A DNA stretch of 64,000 nucleotides from Fomitopsis serialis (lineage: Eukaryota > Basidiomycota > Agaricomycetes > Polyporales > Fomitopsidaceae), in the NCBI RefSeq assembly GCF_022376445.1, contig NW_025954980.1, positions 421,093 to 485,092 of the forward strand, written 5' to 3'. Shown in pieces: positions 39,201 to 51,565 of the stretch; the stretch's first letter is position 1; every line of letters starts with the position of its first letter. Below the pieces are notes generated by a model, which worked only from the letters and a program-made list of their open reading frames with translations, was not told the DNA's origin and did not search any database. Made by a program: the position numbers and the translations under genes.

Positions 39201-40502
39201 GACGCCAACCAATGCCAATGACAATTCCTTACCGGTCAGGCTGCCACAGTACCGTACAAGAACGCGCCCATGAGCTATAAGTCACCTGTCGCTGGTAACA
39301 TTGACAAGGTTATGATCAGTGACACGGAGAACGACCAGACCCTCATCAAGGTGCTCATCCGTCAAACCCGACGACCGGAGCTGGGGACAAATTCTCGTCG
39401 CGACATGGTCAGAAGGGAGTCTGTGGGCTAATTGTGAATCAAGAGGATATGCCGTTCAACGATCAGGGCATCGTTCCTGGTGCGTGTACCTGACTGACCC
39501 GTCAGTCACGGAGGCTGATAGGACCTTCTTCACATGCGTAGACACCATTATGAACCCTCACGGCTTCCCGTCTCGTATGACCGTGGGGAAGATGATCGAG
39601 CTGTTGGCCGGAAAGTATTCTCGGTTCCTTTCCATCAATGCCGTCCCAATTGACTGACCCCCGCTGCTTAGGCAGGTGTGCTGGCTGGCAAACTTCAATA
39701 CGGCACGGCGTTCGGTGGCTCCAAGGTTCGGGGATTCAATCACGGTCATATAAGGACTAGCACTGACGAATTGACAGGTGGAGGACATGTCGCGCATCTT
39801 GATTGAGAACGGCTTCAGCTACGCTGGAAAAGATATGCTAACTAGCGGCATCACTGGAGAGCCGTTGGAAGCATATGTGTACTTCGGACCAATATATTAC
39901 CAGGTGCGTCTGCCGACCAGTACATGGATGAGACTCTCACATTAACTCCTACGGGAACATAGAAACTAAGTAAGAACCATCGCTATGACGTCGTAGTTGC
40001 CTTGTACTGACTGTCAAACTTTCGTGGCAGAACACATGGTGATGGACAAAATGCATGCACGAGCCAGGTGCGATCATCCTTCTCTGTCATCGGCGCCGCG
40101 GTCGCATAACTGATCTCGGATGCAAAACCCATCAGGGGACCGCGTGCTACACTGACTCGACAGCCCACCGAAGGACGCTCAAGGGAGGGCGGTCTGCGTC
40201 TGGGCGAGATGGAGCGCGATTGTCTCATTGGTTATGGCGCTACACAGCTTTTGCTAGAGCGCCTTATGATCTCGTCAGACAAATTCGAAGTCAACGCATG
40301 TCAGGATGCGGTCTCATGGGGTACAATGGCTGGTGCACGTATTGCAAGAGCTCGAAGAAGATGGCACAGCTACCATACCTTATGCTGCAAAACTGTTATT
40401 CCAGGAGGTGAGTTGGTGGATTCGGCGTTGTGTCCAATATTGACTTCTTCGAAGTTGATGGCAATGAATGTCGTGCCACGGCTTGTATTGGATGACGCAT
40501 GA
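36271..40502 (+). CDS. RET1: RNA polymerase III second-largest subunit RPC2
   Basis: Catalytic-core subunit of RNA polymerase III, making tRNAs and 5S rRNA. The N-terminus after [14 protein letters not shown] reads TDPIKSVE, then across an intron (36367-36421) [27 protein letters not shown], which separates RPC2 from the Pol I and Pol II paralogues. Later blocks include [70 protein letters not shown] and the C-terminal zinc motif near 40300 with [12 protein letters not shown], ending VPRLVLDDA. Several one-base gaps break the frame (near 36714, 36795, 37030, 39385, 40310). The first ATG of the conserved frame is 36271; an additional upstream exon is possible. The product should be about 1,150 residues. 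Confidence 0.9.
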
Positions 40503-41697
40503 CAAACGACGAACTCATTTCACGATAATTATTGGTCAGTGCTCTCATCTCCGGTCAACAGTAACGGTGTATTCAATCGCAATGTAATTCTGTCCTCGCA
40601 TCATGGTTCCATGACAATTGTCACCCTCAGAACCTACCGCGTTGGGCTGGTCAAAGAACTGGACTCACGGATCCGGACTCCGATACTGACGCTGCACCGC
40701 GAACTCGGTGGAGATGCCGGCATCGGTTTGTAAAACCACACTTTGGTTGCACGGTCATTTCGGTGCTTCTCGATGATATGTCGCTGACAGGAACCGCCAC
40801 AGGTCGACTGCAATACAATTCGGGCAATTAGGTGGTTCCGATGCGGCCGCTCGACGCCTTCTCAAGAAAACCCGCTCTCGAGGCACGCTCGGCGATAGAG
40901 GCGCTACGCTGTCGGGGGCTGTATTGCACAGGCCGCTCTAATTCAGACAAGAACCACGTTTGATATACTTTGCCATCAATTCCCCTGCGCTGATAAAATG
41001 GTACTAAGTTACCGTGAGCTCGAACCGCGTATGGCAGTTTGTGTCGATGGTCGTGGGCATAACCAAATCCGTCCACAAAGACGGTTGCCTGATAACCTTT
41101 GTTTCCGGCTAGTATCTGAGGCCCTAAGGCGAAATTGGTAAGTAGAGGCGTACGTTACACTCCGTGGAGACATACTGATTTACAGTCTAGGGCTCAGACG
41201 TCCGACCCAGCGGGTTGAACTTGCTCGTCAGTTTTGTCATATATCAGCTTCGCACCAGCCCCGTTATGGCTTCATGTGTTGCGTTGCTCACACAGTCTAT
41301 GAACGTCGCTTATATGTAGACGTTAGGAAGTCGTGCTCGATGTTCTGCAGCAGCGAGTTCAAGATGCCGGCTGGCGTCTGGCATGTGGGGGCCTCGGGCT
41401 TGCTTACCATGCATATGAAGTCAAGTGCTTTCGCGATAGCGCTGCATACTTTACAAAACAGTACTGACCACATTGCGCTCCTTGTATGATGGCTTAACGT
41501 CGCGACTCCAGGCCATTAGATAGACAATAAGGCCACCTATGAAACTTATGCGCGACTCGCGATCGAGGACCTTCATGGTCACACGAGCGCCTGATTAAGT
41601 TCCGCATTTGGCGCTGTGGTGGCAGCGCAACGTTCGTCAACGTCGGAGTTACATTCGCACTTGCGCTTGACCTCCATCTCCCGCACCTACGCACAGC
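40503..41697. other. Intergenic, 1.2 kb upstream of Ubc7
   Basis: No supported gene. Several short frames without domains; the last 150 bp or so before 41698 should hold the Ubc7 promoter. Confidence 0.45.
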
Positions 41698-42618
41698 ATG
41701 GCCGGCGGCAGCAGCAGGACGGCCGTCAACCGGCTCATGAAAGAATACAAGCAGCTGACTTCCCAAGGTGACCCTCACCGATGTCCGCGATGTCAGAGGA
41801 GTGGCGTCTGAACTTTGCGAGTGCAGGAGCACCCGATGGCATGTTCACTGCTGGTACGAGCTAACTTATCGCAGCCTGTCCGAGCGCTGATGGGTCCCGT
41901 TCTTCTCGGAGCCAGGTCCAATCACCGAGTCAGATATATTCACCTGGGAGGCCCTAATCATGGGCCCGAAGGACACGCCGTTCGAGGGCGGTGTTTTCGC
42001 CGCCAAGCTCACGTTCGTGCGTGTACCGTGCCCATTTCGAGCCCGTACGCCGAATCTAACACTGACGCTGATCTAGCCGCATGATTACCCGCTATCCCCG
42101 TTCAAGATGAAGTTCGAGCCACCCTTGTTTCACCCTAACAGTGAGTGGACCGTTCCGTGCCCAAGCGCATACATCGCCGAAACCTACGCATCTTGTTCCC
42201 AAAATGGCATGGAACGCCGTCGCTCGCCGCAGTCGCTCACATGTTGCTCGTGAACAGTATACCTGATGGCAACGTTTGCATCTCGATATTGCATGCTCCG
42301 GGGGACGACCCGACTATGTACGAACAAGCGTCAGAACGTTGGAGCCCAGTGCAGAGTGTGGAAAAGGTCATATTAAGTGTTATCTCCATGCTCGCAGGTA
42401 CGATGTTTGTGTTGATGGAACCAAGGAGGGCTACTAACGTCTATGAGTAGAACCGAATCTCGAGAGCGGTGCAAACATCGACTGCTGCAAACTATATCGC
42501 GATAACAAAGCTGTACGTATACATTTCTGGGCAACAAGATCCGGACTGCGCTCTTATGATCGCACAGGAATACGAGCGTATCGTCAGGCAATCTGTCAAA
42601 GACCAGCTTGGCCTTTGA
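41698..42618 (+). CDS. UBC7: Ubiquitin-conjugating enzyme Ubc7/UBE2G2 (ERAD E2)
   Basis: E2 acting with Hrd1/Doa10-type ligases at the ER membrane in ER-associated degradation. The 171-residue protein starts MAGGSSRTAVNRLMKEYKQL. It has FTWEALIMGPKDTPFEGGVF, the catalytic cysteine in DGNVCISILHAPGDD and the long acidic loop before SERWSPVQSVEKV, ending VKDQLGL. Exons: 41698-41767, 41827-41853, 41916-42016, 42077-42140, 42258-42397, 42451-42512, 42568-42618. Phases agree once one missing C at about 42260 (TAC-CCT read as TACCT) is allowed. Exon 2 is 27 nt. The near-identical layout of motifs with animal UBE2G2 makes the call firm. Confidence 0.94.
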
Positions 42619-42984
42619 AAAGTCAAATACTCAACAAACAAGTCAACGAAAAGTCACATCTGCGCGGGGGCGCTCCTTCAGCTGACTTCCCAGACATGGA
42701 TGAAAGGCTCTGTGAATGTATCACCGCAACCCATCAAGGAGAATTGTCGCATGCGCCACTGACATCTTCTGTTCCGAGTCGTGTATATCAATCATTTAGG
42801 TGACTCAAACGTCAGGATCGACAGTATACGCGCTCCTCTACTATTCTATTCGGGGAACGTAGCAACAATTCGAACTATACTGTTCCTATCGTAGACCCGG
42901 GACAATTAAGAAGATAATGAACAGGCAAGATTATACGGGTATTATCCAAGAATAATAGATGCTAAACGTTGCGGCCCAACTGAT
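42619..42984. other. Intergenic between Ubc7 and ALO 3' ends
   Basis: Convergent 3' region of 366 bp; nothing recognised. Confidence 0.5.
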
Positions 42985-44775
42985 CTAATGCTTTACCTTG
43001 AAGACTCGCTCCCCATACGCAGGGCCCTGCGCACCGAATAGGTGGCGGTTGACATACTCGTTGCGGAGCATGCCCCGCGGGTCGACCTCCTCAAGCACCC
43101 TGATGAAATCATCGAAGCGCGGGTACAGCTTGCGCAGGTCGTCGGGCCGGAATGGTGCGCCTTCGCCCAGTGCGGCCGGCCCCCGTAGCGAATCATGATA
43201 CGCTCGTAACGCTCGAAGAGCTTTCTGTACGGTACGCTCAAGCCGTACGGCCTGCGGAAGTAAAGTCCGACGACTGCCCGTCAGCAATCACCTCGGAGAA
43301 GCACAAGACGCCCACGTACTTGTACTGCACGATACCAATCCAGCATGCCTGCCGCCGTGCTCGGACTTAGCCAGACGTCGTCCGCTTGGTGAACCGAATC
43401 TCGATCGGGAAATGGGGGCGCAGGCCATTGGGGTTCGCATGTTCCTCATCCAGCCATGTCTGCATCTCCTGGAGGCACGCCCGTGCGTGGGCGTATGGGA
43501 TGGCCCACTCCGTGGTGTATTGCGGATACTAGAAAGGGACGGAGTCGCCGTCAATTGGAAATGCAGGTGGACAGGTAGGATCAAAACCCACCTTGCAGTC
43601 CACATTGAAAATGCGATAGCTGTCGTCCACTGCCACTGTGTAATCGGACACCAGCCACGCGCCGAAACGTCCGATCAACGGGTTGAGCGACGTGATGAAT
43701 CGTCCCAGGAAAAAGAGGAATTGGAGTAGGTGGTAGCTGATCAACGAGTGCCAGAGCCAAGTGCTAACGGGCTTCTTGGGCTGTAATGGCCCAGTCAGCC
43801 ATGGAGCGCGCGGCGGAGCGTGAAGACTGGCGCACCTCATTCGACCGGTTTGCTGCGCTCACGCGCACCACACGAGCAGCGGGGAACCACCAAAACCTGA
43901 CATGCTCCGCGGAATGAACGAGGTCGTCGAACTTGTCGAGCACTTGGTCGAATGGAAGCGTCTCCTGCGTCTCCTTCAGGCGGAACGCCCGTTCGACCTC
44001 AAGCTTGACTTCCAGAATGAGGCCTGTGCTGCCCAGTCCACACAGAGACGCCATGAACAGATCCGGTCTGTCCTCGCGGGAACAACGGACGCGCGAGCCA
44101 TCCGGCAAGAGCAGCAGGAGGGATAGCACATGGGTGGATAGAACCTTGTAGTCGATGCCGCTACCATGGGTCGACGTCGTGACCATTCCTGCGAGCGTCT
44201 GGTCGGATATTGAACCTAGATTCGTCATGGCGAGCCCGTGGGCGTCGAGGGCGGCGTGGACAGCATTGAGGGTGACGCCGCCCTGTGCGACGACGTAGCG
44301 CTTCTCGGTGTTGACCTGGAGAGGGGACAGAGAGAGCGGTCAGCGCGTGCGCGGCGGTGCCTGAGGACGGAGAGATCTAAGCGCAGCTGCTCCGGATCGC
44401 AGCACGGGGATCTCCCCTGGGATGACGAGCGCGGAAACGGGGGCGAGCAGGCCAGATAAAGAAGCAGAGAACCCACCTCGATGATCTCGTTCAGCTTCTC
44501 GGTCCGTAGCATGTAGCCGGTCGTGCAGGCAAGATCGCTCGGGCTGTGGCCGACGCCTGTGGCACGGACCGTCTTCCCCTCGCGACGGGCGAGCTCGAAG
44601 ATGAGCTCGCACTGGTACTCGGTTTCGGGCTCGAAGACGGCGAGCGGGCGGCAGAGATAGCTGAGGCCCCAGTTGATGAACGTCGCGCGGGGGTGGTGCT
44701 GGGGACGGTGGCGGGCTCGAGGAGGGCGTAGAGGGTGTGGAGGGGGATGGCGGACAGGCGTGTGGAGGCGGCCAT
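42985..44775 (-). CDS. ALO1: D-arabinono-1,4-lactone oxidase
   Basis: FAD-linked oxidase of the outer mitochondrial membrane that makes D-erythroascorbic acid, the fungal ascorbate analogue. It starts MAASTRLSAIPLHTLYALLEP. The FAD domain has TFINWGLSYLCRP and GVGHSPSDLACT, with the covalent-flavin histidine of the family, and THGSGIDYK. The ALO domain includes VDCK-YPQYTTEWAIPYA across an intron at about 43591-43528 and the C-terminus GPAYGERVFKVKH. At least three single-base gaps occur (near 44690, 43385 and 43355). Two hydrophobic stretches around 43650-43780 (LLQFLFFLGRF) fit membrane association. The exact exon ends in the first third are not resolved. Confidence 0.88.
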
Positions 44776-47700
44776 GGCGGAGAGGCCTGGCTGAGTCGGA
44801 GGACGTGAGGGCCATAGGAGAGGAACAAAGGACTTATATACGAGGGAAATTAAATGAGGTTGGTGGCCAGCCTCGCGATCGGTCGATTGCTCAGCCGCAC
44901 TGGCAGGCAACAGTCGGACTCGCCCGAGCCGTTGCGGTGGCAAACGCCGCACGTCCCCTGTCCGCGGCTGGCAGTCCTAGTCATCGTCCGTTATGTCTTA
45001 GTCCAGCTCGCTCGAGCCACAAGAACGCCCGATCTCCCTCCAGCTGTTCCGGCATTCCCGCTGGCGCCCTGTCTGCCCACAGGCCCGACGGAACTAGAAG
45101 GTGCGGCGGAGCGGTCACGCTCCGGGAGCTGTGGGCGTGCTGCTTGGCCCACGCAGTCCTCGCATGCGACAGACAGGACGCGCCGCCGTGACGATACCGG
45201 ATGAGGCTGGCGAAGCAGCATCGAATCGAAGGCGGAAGCCAGGAACCGCGATGCATACGCACCGGCGGGGTAACCAGGGAAAATGTCTTCCGTGCGGTGC
45301 AGATGAAACTTTGCACGAACTGATAAGACCCGATGGCGCAATTTCGGATTATTTTCCGGCCAAAATGCTCGCGATGGCTTGCTCGAAGCCGCACACGCCA
45401 GGCTACGCCAGGGAGGATCGAACGCACTCACCATCTGCCAACACGCCGCCGGGCGAACAGATGGCACGTCATGCAGCGGTCTGCGCGCATGAAGTCTCTC
45501 TCCGAGTCCTACACGCGGCCCCAGAAACATGGCCCCTTCGCGCTCGCCGTCCCCTGCGTAACGCTGAAGAGGTCCCCGCAAAGCGGTGCTGGCCGCGCTC
45601 GACGGGGTCTATAGGTCGACAGCAGTAGCTAGACGCAAGGTCGGTCTGCGGCGTGGACAGACGGATGCCCTTTCGCAGAGACACGTGCAGGCGCTTCCAC
45701 ACTCAACGCCTGCTGCATCGTCCGAATCAGCGGACCTCTGACCAAACCACCACCGCTATCCGGACATCCGCGCCGGCGGCCTCGCAGACGTCTGGCATTT
45801 TGAAGCTTGTCGCAAATACACACGCGCAGCCAGATTCGGGAGAAGGCGACTCTTCAAGCCCGCTCAATTGCGAGGCAAGCGCTGCAGTGCTTGAACTGGC
45901 AGTGGGACTGCCGAAGCGCGCAGGTGATCATCGGTGTTCCCTACGACTTTCTCTCTTCGCCGCTCGAAAGTGAACGGTGGCCGAACGCTGACGAACGGGC
46001 TCTGGAACATATGGTTGCAGAAACACCTACATATATCCGTCAAACCCGAGCGGCGATTCACGGGCAGAAGAGCGGCTGTCGGAACAACGACAGCGCCACA
46101 GCCCCCACCACAACGACAGCTTTCACGATCTAATCAAGCGCAGACTGGTGAGCGCATCTCAGGGTCCGGATACGAGGCTGAATATCACTGACAGTGGCAA
46201 CTTACGCTGAGAGTGTCCTACATACGCAAACGCTCGGTCACAGCTTCGTAGCGTCGGCGTCCCGTGTCTTGTCTCCCGCGCACCCTCGAAATACCATATG
46301 AAATAAGGCCTGTGACTCCAGGATTGGAAACGAGCTTCTTGACACATTGCACATCGGAGGCCTTGGAAGACGACAAGACGCGCCGTCCTAGGAGCGAGGC
46401 TATGCCCGAGCTAGGACGCGGCGCGGCGCGGCCCCTCAAGACATGCTGCAGCGCCGGCCATCCCCATTTACATCTCTGACGTCGGAGAGGCAACGCAAGG
46501 ATCCTCGTGCTTCGGAAACGACTATCCCAAGCCTTGATCGTTCCGGGCATCAAACCGTAGCCGCTCTCTCGTCTCTTGGCCGTAGCCTAATCCCGCTAGA
46601 TGCGATTGCGCTCGTTGCCGTAACTCTGCACCAGATCTTGATACACCTGGCAAAAAGGCAATAGACACACGGTCCAGAAGACAGGGACCCCCGCCGGCAT
46701 CATGCGCTCCCTTCGTGCGCACTAGCCTCGAATATGTAACTGCGTTCATACAGTCGCCGACAGTGCAACGCGCCCGATATTCAAACTCTGCGTTCTTGGA
46801 GACTGTCACGGAACAAGGGGCGCACCGCGGGGCAATATCTGATGCACGAGGAGATGCGGCTTGCCTGCCCTCTGGCACCGGGGCCTACCGGGACGTTGTC
46901 TGCGATGGTCCATGGATAAGCATATGGAGTTGCTCAGCACCAGAACATCGGCGTGCTTGCCGCGAGCGATGGTATCCGGGTGTCGCTTAATTTCCGCGCA
47001 CCCTACCGGTCCAGCGTATCAAGAATGCGGGAAGCCAAGCGTATATAGCAACACCCATGTGAGCTCATCGCGTCCAACACCATCACACCGACGCTAGTCG
47101 TAGCCTACGAGTACTTCGGCGTCGTATCAGCGGCATGGCACGAGACGGCGCCTGCCGTCCGTCGAGATCTCCTGGACTTACAGCTCGATCATGGACAAAG
47201 CTGTGCTCGCTCCGGGATGCGGTCAGACCCAGTCCGGGCAGCTTAGCGCCACGTGTGCGACCCTTACCTATAATGCACTCCGCACGCCGAAGACAGAATG
47301 GGCCCGATCGCCATGGAAGGCAGACAACGTCACGTAAAGCCGCAGCCCGGGAGCCCACAAGAGAGAAGCGGGATCGCAATCGGCCTCCGGTAAGTACGTA
47401 CGTGTATGACTGTCAAGGCGAACCTAGCTTGCGTAGGATCTGTGCCTCGTCACACTGCTGACCCCCTGCGCGTGCGGGCTCCCCGCATCACGCAGATGTT
47501 CATCCGTCACGGAGACCCTGAATTGTATAGATGACTCCCACCTTGGTCCGCAACCAAGGGTATAGTCCAAAGTCCAGACGCTGTCAGAGGAGAGATCGCA
47601 TGTATACGCACGTCCCAGATCTCAACGCTGGAGATCATCCATGGTATTCAAACCTAGCTGAGCGAGGCGCTATCTTGCCACGATACCCGATCTCTTGGGA

Positions 47701-50582
47701 TGCTCCTCACGCGGCATCTAGTTCGGCTCGTCATTACGGTTGGTCGCTTTACAATACATGTATTACGGTAGACAGTATCGATGCGAATGGGATCGAGCGC
47801 CATTGTAACCTGTCAAACCGATGGTCGTGGTATGTATTTCGGGATCAAGGACACGCAATAATGGTAATCTATCGGTGGTGCGTAAATATCGGAAGGCAAC
47901 ACATACCATACGGGACTGTGGCCCGTTCCGACCTCGCATGTGACGTCAGGTTCCTGCGGAGTGGTAGCAATTACAGCGGTCGCGTACCATGCCCCTTCCA
48001 GCAGCCTTATTCCTGCGCCACTAGCGTCGGCGCGTGCGGCAGCGCAACAATATGCATGATGGAGCGGCCGTCGCTCATTGCCGAAATCGAACGGCCTGCG
48101 ATTCGCCACTACATGGCCCGCCGAGCGGAGTGGGCTAGAAGCCAGCAACTGGCCAAGTGCTGCTCGTGCGATCCTTACCAGCTGCGACGATCAGGGTCCC
48201 TGGTTTGATCCGAATCGGTCCCGCGTGGATGGGAGGCGCGGACATGAGCGGATGCCGCCGGGCGGACAGTAGCGTCGCCGCTGGCCCTGCTCGACGAGGC
48301 CGACGGTGGATCTCGACTCAAGTACTCAATGTCCGTCGGTCCGGCGTCCAAGCCTGCTACCCGTGAGTCGCGCCGCGAAACGACCAATGATCACGTACCA
48401 TGGCACGGAAATACAAATGCACGTATGCCGTGAAGCTTTCCGCTCTGCACTGCCGCCAGGACCACCGCTGCACGCGGGCGCGGCGTGGCAGCGGTTGAGA
48501 AGGATGCCACCCCCAAGTCTATTGAGAACCCGTTCCGCGCTGGTCGCGGCAATTTGGAAAGCTGACAGGAATGACCCTGGTGAGTAATGCCCGGGAACAT
48601 GTCCACCAATGGCGTCGGCTGGCTATACGCCGTGATTCATACTGTCGAAGAATGAATGTTTGGCGATCGCAAGCTGCCGACAAGATACCTGTCAGGCAAG
48701 GTTAGTCAAAATGTTCAAGACCTCATGCACTGCTGGAGATGATTGGGCGTTCTCGCACCTGTGGCTGGATATATCATGCTGTAAGCGAGCCGACAGTGAT
48801 TGAGACTATTCGACGTCGCCGGCACTGAACTTGTTTGGTTAAGTGCTTTACGAAGTGACATCCAATTTAGCGTGTACTCCTGGCGAATAGCGGTCATTTT
48901 CAGGCACAGAATCGGGGGCGTCGAAGTGACTACTTGGGTGATTGACCGATGTTAGTTATTTTTACACGACATGTCACGTACAGCTTATACGGCAGGAAAT
49001 TCACCTCTGGAGTGGCATGAATGTTGCGAAGCATTCTAGCTAGCCATCGGCGGACGAGAGACAATTGTCGTTGTGGGGCCGACTTGACCCGCGTTTCATG
49101 TCGAATCGTGCCCCAGAAAGACACCGGAGAGTTGCGGGTTGGGATTTGTGCGAAGGGTGAGCATCAGATCGAGTACTAGCCAGGCTAAGCCAGCTCAGTT
49201 GCCAGCTGAATGGAAGCGAGCGTCGGAGATGTGTCCCCAGCCGCGGAGATCCACGCATACGACACGAGGCTCCCAGCTTTTACACAGATAACTTACTGCG
49301 AGCCGTCCGACAGCACATCTGTGCTTCGGAGAATATTCAATAAATCAACGGCCTAGCGGTGATGAAAACCGAGCCACACGAGACACACAATTACCGCAGC
49401 GAAGAGTCGGAAAAATGCGCCACATCGTAAGAATTGATCATGGGCGAATGATGAATTAAAAATTACGACGTTCGGGCTGGTGTGAACGTGTCGCCCGGGA
49501 ACTTGGTGTGAACCAGAAGTGCGAGACCTGGGCGCGCACACCAATATCAGTGTCGTAAACACCGCCGAAGTCATAAGCGGCAGCGCGTGTTCCGACAGAG
49601 ACCATCGAAGGTCTTCCAGGAGAACGAGTGGCGAGCGTTGTCTCGTTCCCAGAATCGCCCACCGGCTCCACAAAAGCAGACGTGCATACCGCGAATAGCG
49701 CATGTGTCCGTTAAGCTGTGTCCTAGGACAAGGCGGAGAAATCATGGTGATCAGATGAAAAGAGACCGCAGTGAAAATCGATATGGCGTATCGCCATGAG
49801 GGCGGTCGCGTTCGCATATGCCGTTAGTGCATGTCTACATCGAGACCGCAGGCTGGTCTATGATGCGCGCATATGTCCTTCTACTGGATCCACCACGATG
49901 TCATCACTTGACGAGACACGGACTGATCATAATCTTGGGGCGTGATGCGGGGTGTGTTGGCTAGCGGATGAAATAGAAGACATACAGGGCAGTCGTAAGG
50001 AATGCCCACATATAGACGGGCATGTCGATGCAGAAACCCAGCATCCTTCTGAGCAGAGAACAGCTTACCGGACGCGTTATAAACAGAAGGAAGCTCACGC
50101 AACCTGAGCATCATGAATTATGAATGCGGCGCATCCCGGTCACGCCTATGATTCCTGTAGCAACGATGCGGAACGTAAGACAGAACACCGGACATGGCCT
50201 GTAGCTCACATGGACGTGGAAGCGCTGCGTCATCTTGCAGGCATCTTCAACGTGTTCCGGGTCTTGTCCAGTTGTCCGCCATTCCACTGGCAGTTTGCTT
50301 ACCCGAGTTGTCGTACCGTGGTTTACGACTTGAATAGATGCAGCACTCAAGCTGCCGTTTGAGTTCCTTTGACGTTGGAGACACTATTACGCGGATGTAC
50401 GAGAGGAGACTGCTGCGAAGGCGATGGGCGTACATAACCTCCATGCAGTGTGGCGGACTCGGAGGCGAGTCGGAAGGGCGTGAAGTCAGACTCACTCAGC
50501 GCGTTGACCAGATAAGTAGCGTCTTACGTAATACCGTAGGCACGCGTTCCGGCGCTCCGACGGTTCTTGACTTCTGACCACC
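44776..50582. other. Gene-poor 5.8 kb stretch
   Basis: No gene that I can support. The longest open frame is 47531-48208 (+, 225 codons); it has no recognisable domain, no evident splice sites and a composition unlike the flanking genes. Others (45101-45628 +, 49353-49817 -) are equally anonymous. GC and CpG content are normal for the window, so this is not an AT-rich or heavily mutated repeat island. It may hold a decayed element, lineage-specific genes or regulatory DNA. Confidence 0.4.
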
Positions 50583-50966
50583 ATGGCCACACTCAGCCAG
50601 GCCAGACAGCAGCTGCAACGCGTCGCCGCAAAATGGCCAGCTGACCCCTTTCGCCCGAATCTGCAGCTCAGGAATCTCCTGGAGTCTCTGGCGAACCATC
50701 CAAATCTCACCGCGCAGGCTGTTACGGCCGCCCGTGCGCTCCAAGATGACCACTTCCTCCGCAAGGTAGGTTGAGCTTCAGTCGAGTCACCACGTCGCCA
50801 TCGTGCACATTTGAAAATCGCCGTTTCCTCGCAGTATCCGTTGTCAGATAGAATCCTGAAGCCGGCTTCTACGCCGCAGTATTACACACGGTTGGTCGAA
50901 GGCTACGAGAAAAGCGCGAAAGGTATCGGCAGGCCTTGGTGGAAGAGATTCTTCGGGATATGGTAG
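50583..50966 (+). CDS. Small mitochondrial protein, Cbp6-like
   Basis: Predicted 104-residue protein in two exons, 50583-50765 and 50835-50966, joined in phase at LRK-YPLSD by a GT-AG intron of 69 nt. It starts MATLSQARQQLQRVAAKWPAD and ends GIGRPWWKRFFGIW. The C-terminal block ILKPASTPQYYTRLVEGY resembles yeast Cbp6, which binds cytochrome b mRNA/protein during complex III assembly. The similarity is short, so function is tentative; a small conserved fungal mitochondrial factor is the safe reading. Intact, no frame problem. Confidence 0.65.
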
Positions 50967-51565
50967 TGAGAGGTCGGTCAACAACCGAAACGTCCGAGCT
51001 CTCCGCTAATATCAGACTCCTCGCTGCTTTGACCAGACGCGACTTGCCGCTTCACATGACATCTGCGTAGAAACAGGATGCGTGGCAATGTCAATCGCAA
51101 TGCCGTTTGATCTCCCGCGCCGCGAACACCGACCTGCGGTCTAGCACAGGGTGTAGATGCGACGCACAAGCTCGGCCACCCTAGACTATGATTATCGTTG
51201 TCTCGGAGATTCGGACGTGGTTCGCGGAGGTTTCTGAATTTAGTTGCTGACACCTCCAAGAGCCGTCTTTAGACGCAAAGCTGTAATGACAAGTGTGCAT
51301 GGATCGTAATATTCCCAGCGGCTGGTAAGCGATTCACTTCTCGAAGGTGTCGTGTGAGACCAGCTATCGCCAGTTCTATTTCCTGGATCCCACTGACGCA
51401 CACTGTCTGTTCACCAGTAGCAAGGCCAGCGCACATATGGCCGCCGTCAATGCCGCGGTCATCCGAGGTTTTCACAGATCGTCGGTGGTCTCAGTACAAA
51501 TCGCGTAAGGATCTTCCCATAACTCAATCTTCCAGGATCTCGTCCGCTCCTTCTCTTGCCTGCGT
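50967..51565. other. Intergenic, 3' flank of Noc2
   Basis: About 600 bp between the convergent Cbp6-like gene and Noc2. The end of Noc2 is uncertain: after SGE at about 51585 a very short GT..AG segment could lead to another dozen codons ending near 51515. Confidence 0.4.

Noticed and set aside
41274..41489. Possible small gene between RPC2 and Ubc7
   Set aside because: Only 71 codons, no domain and no splice partner.
45101..45628. 175-codon open frame upstream of ALO as a gene
   Set aside because: It overlaps open frames on the opposite strand of equal length and shows no domain; typical of GC-rich non-coding sequence.
47531..48208. 225-codon open frame as a gene
   Set aside because: No recognisable domain, no start or splice context, and no family pattern; in GC-rich DNA frames of this length arise by chance.
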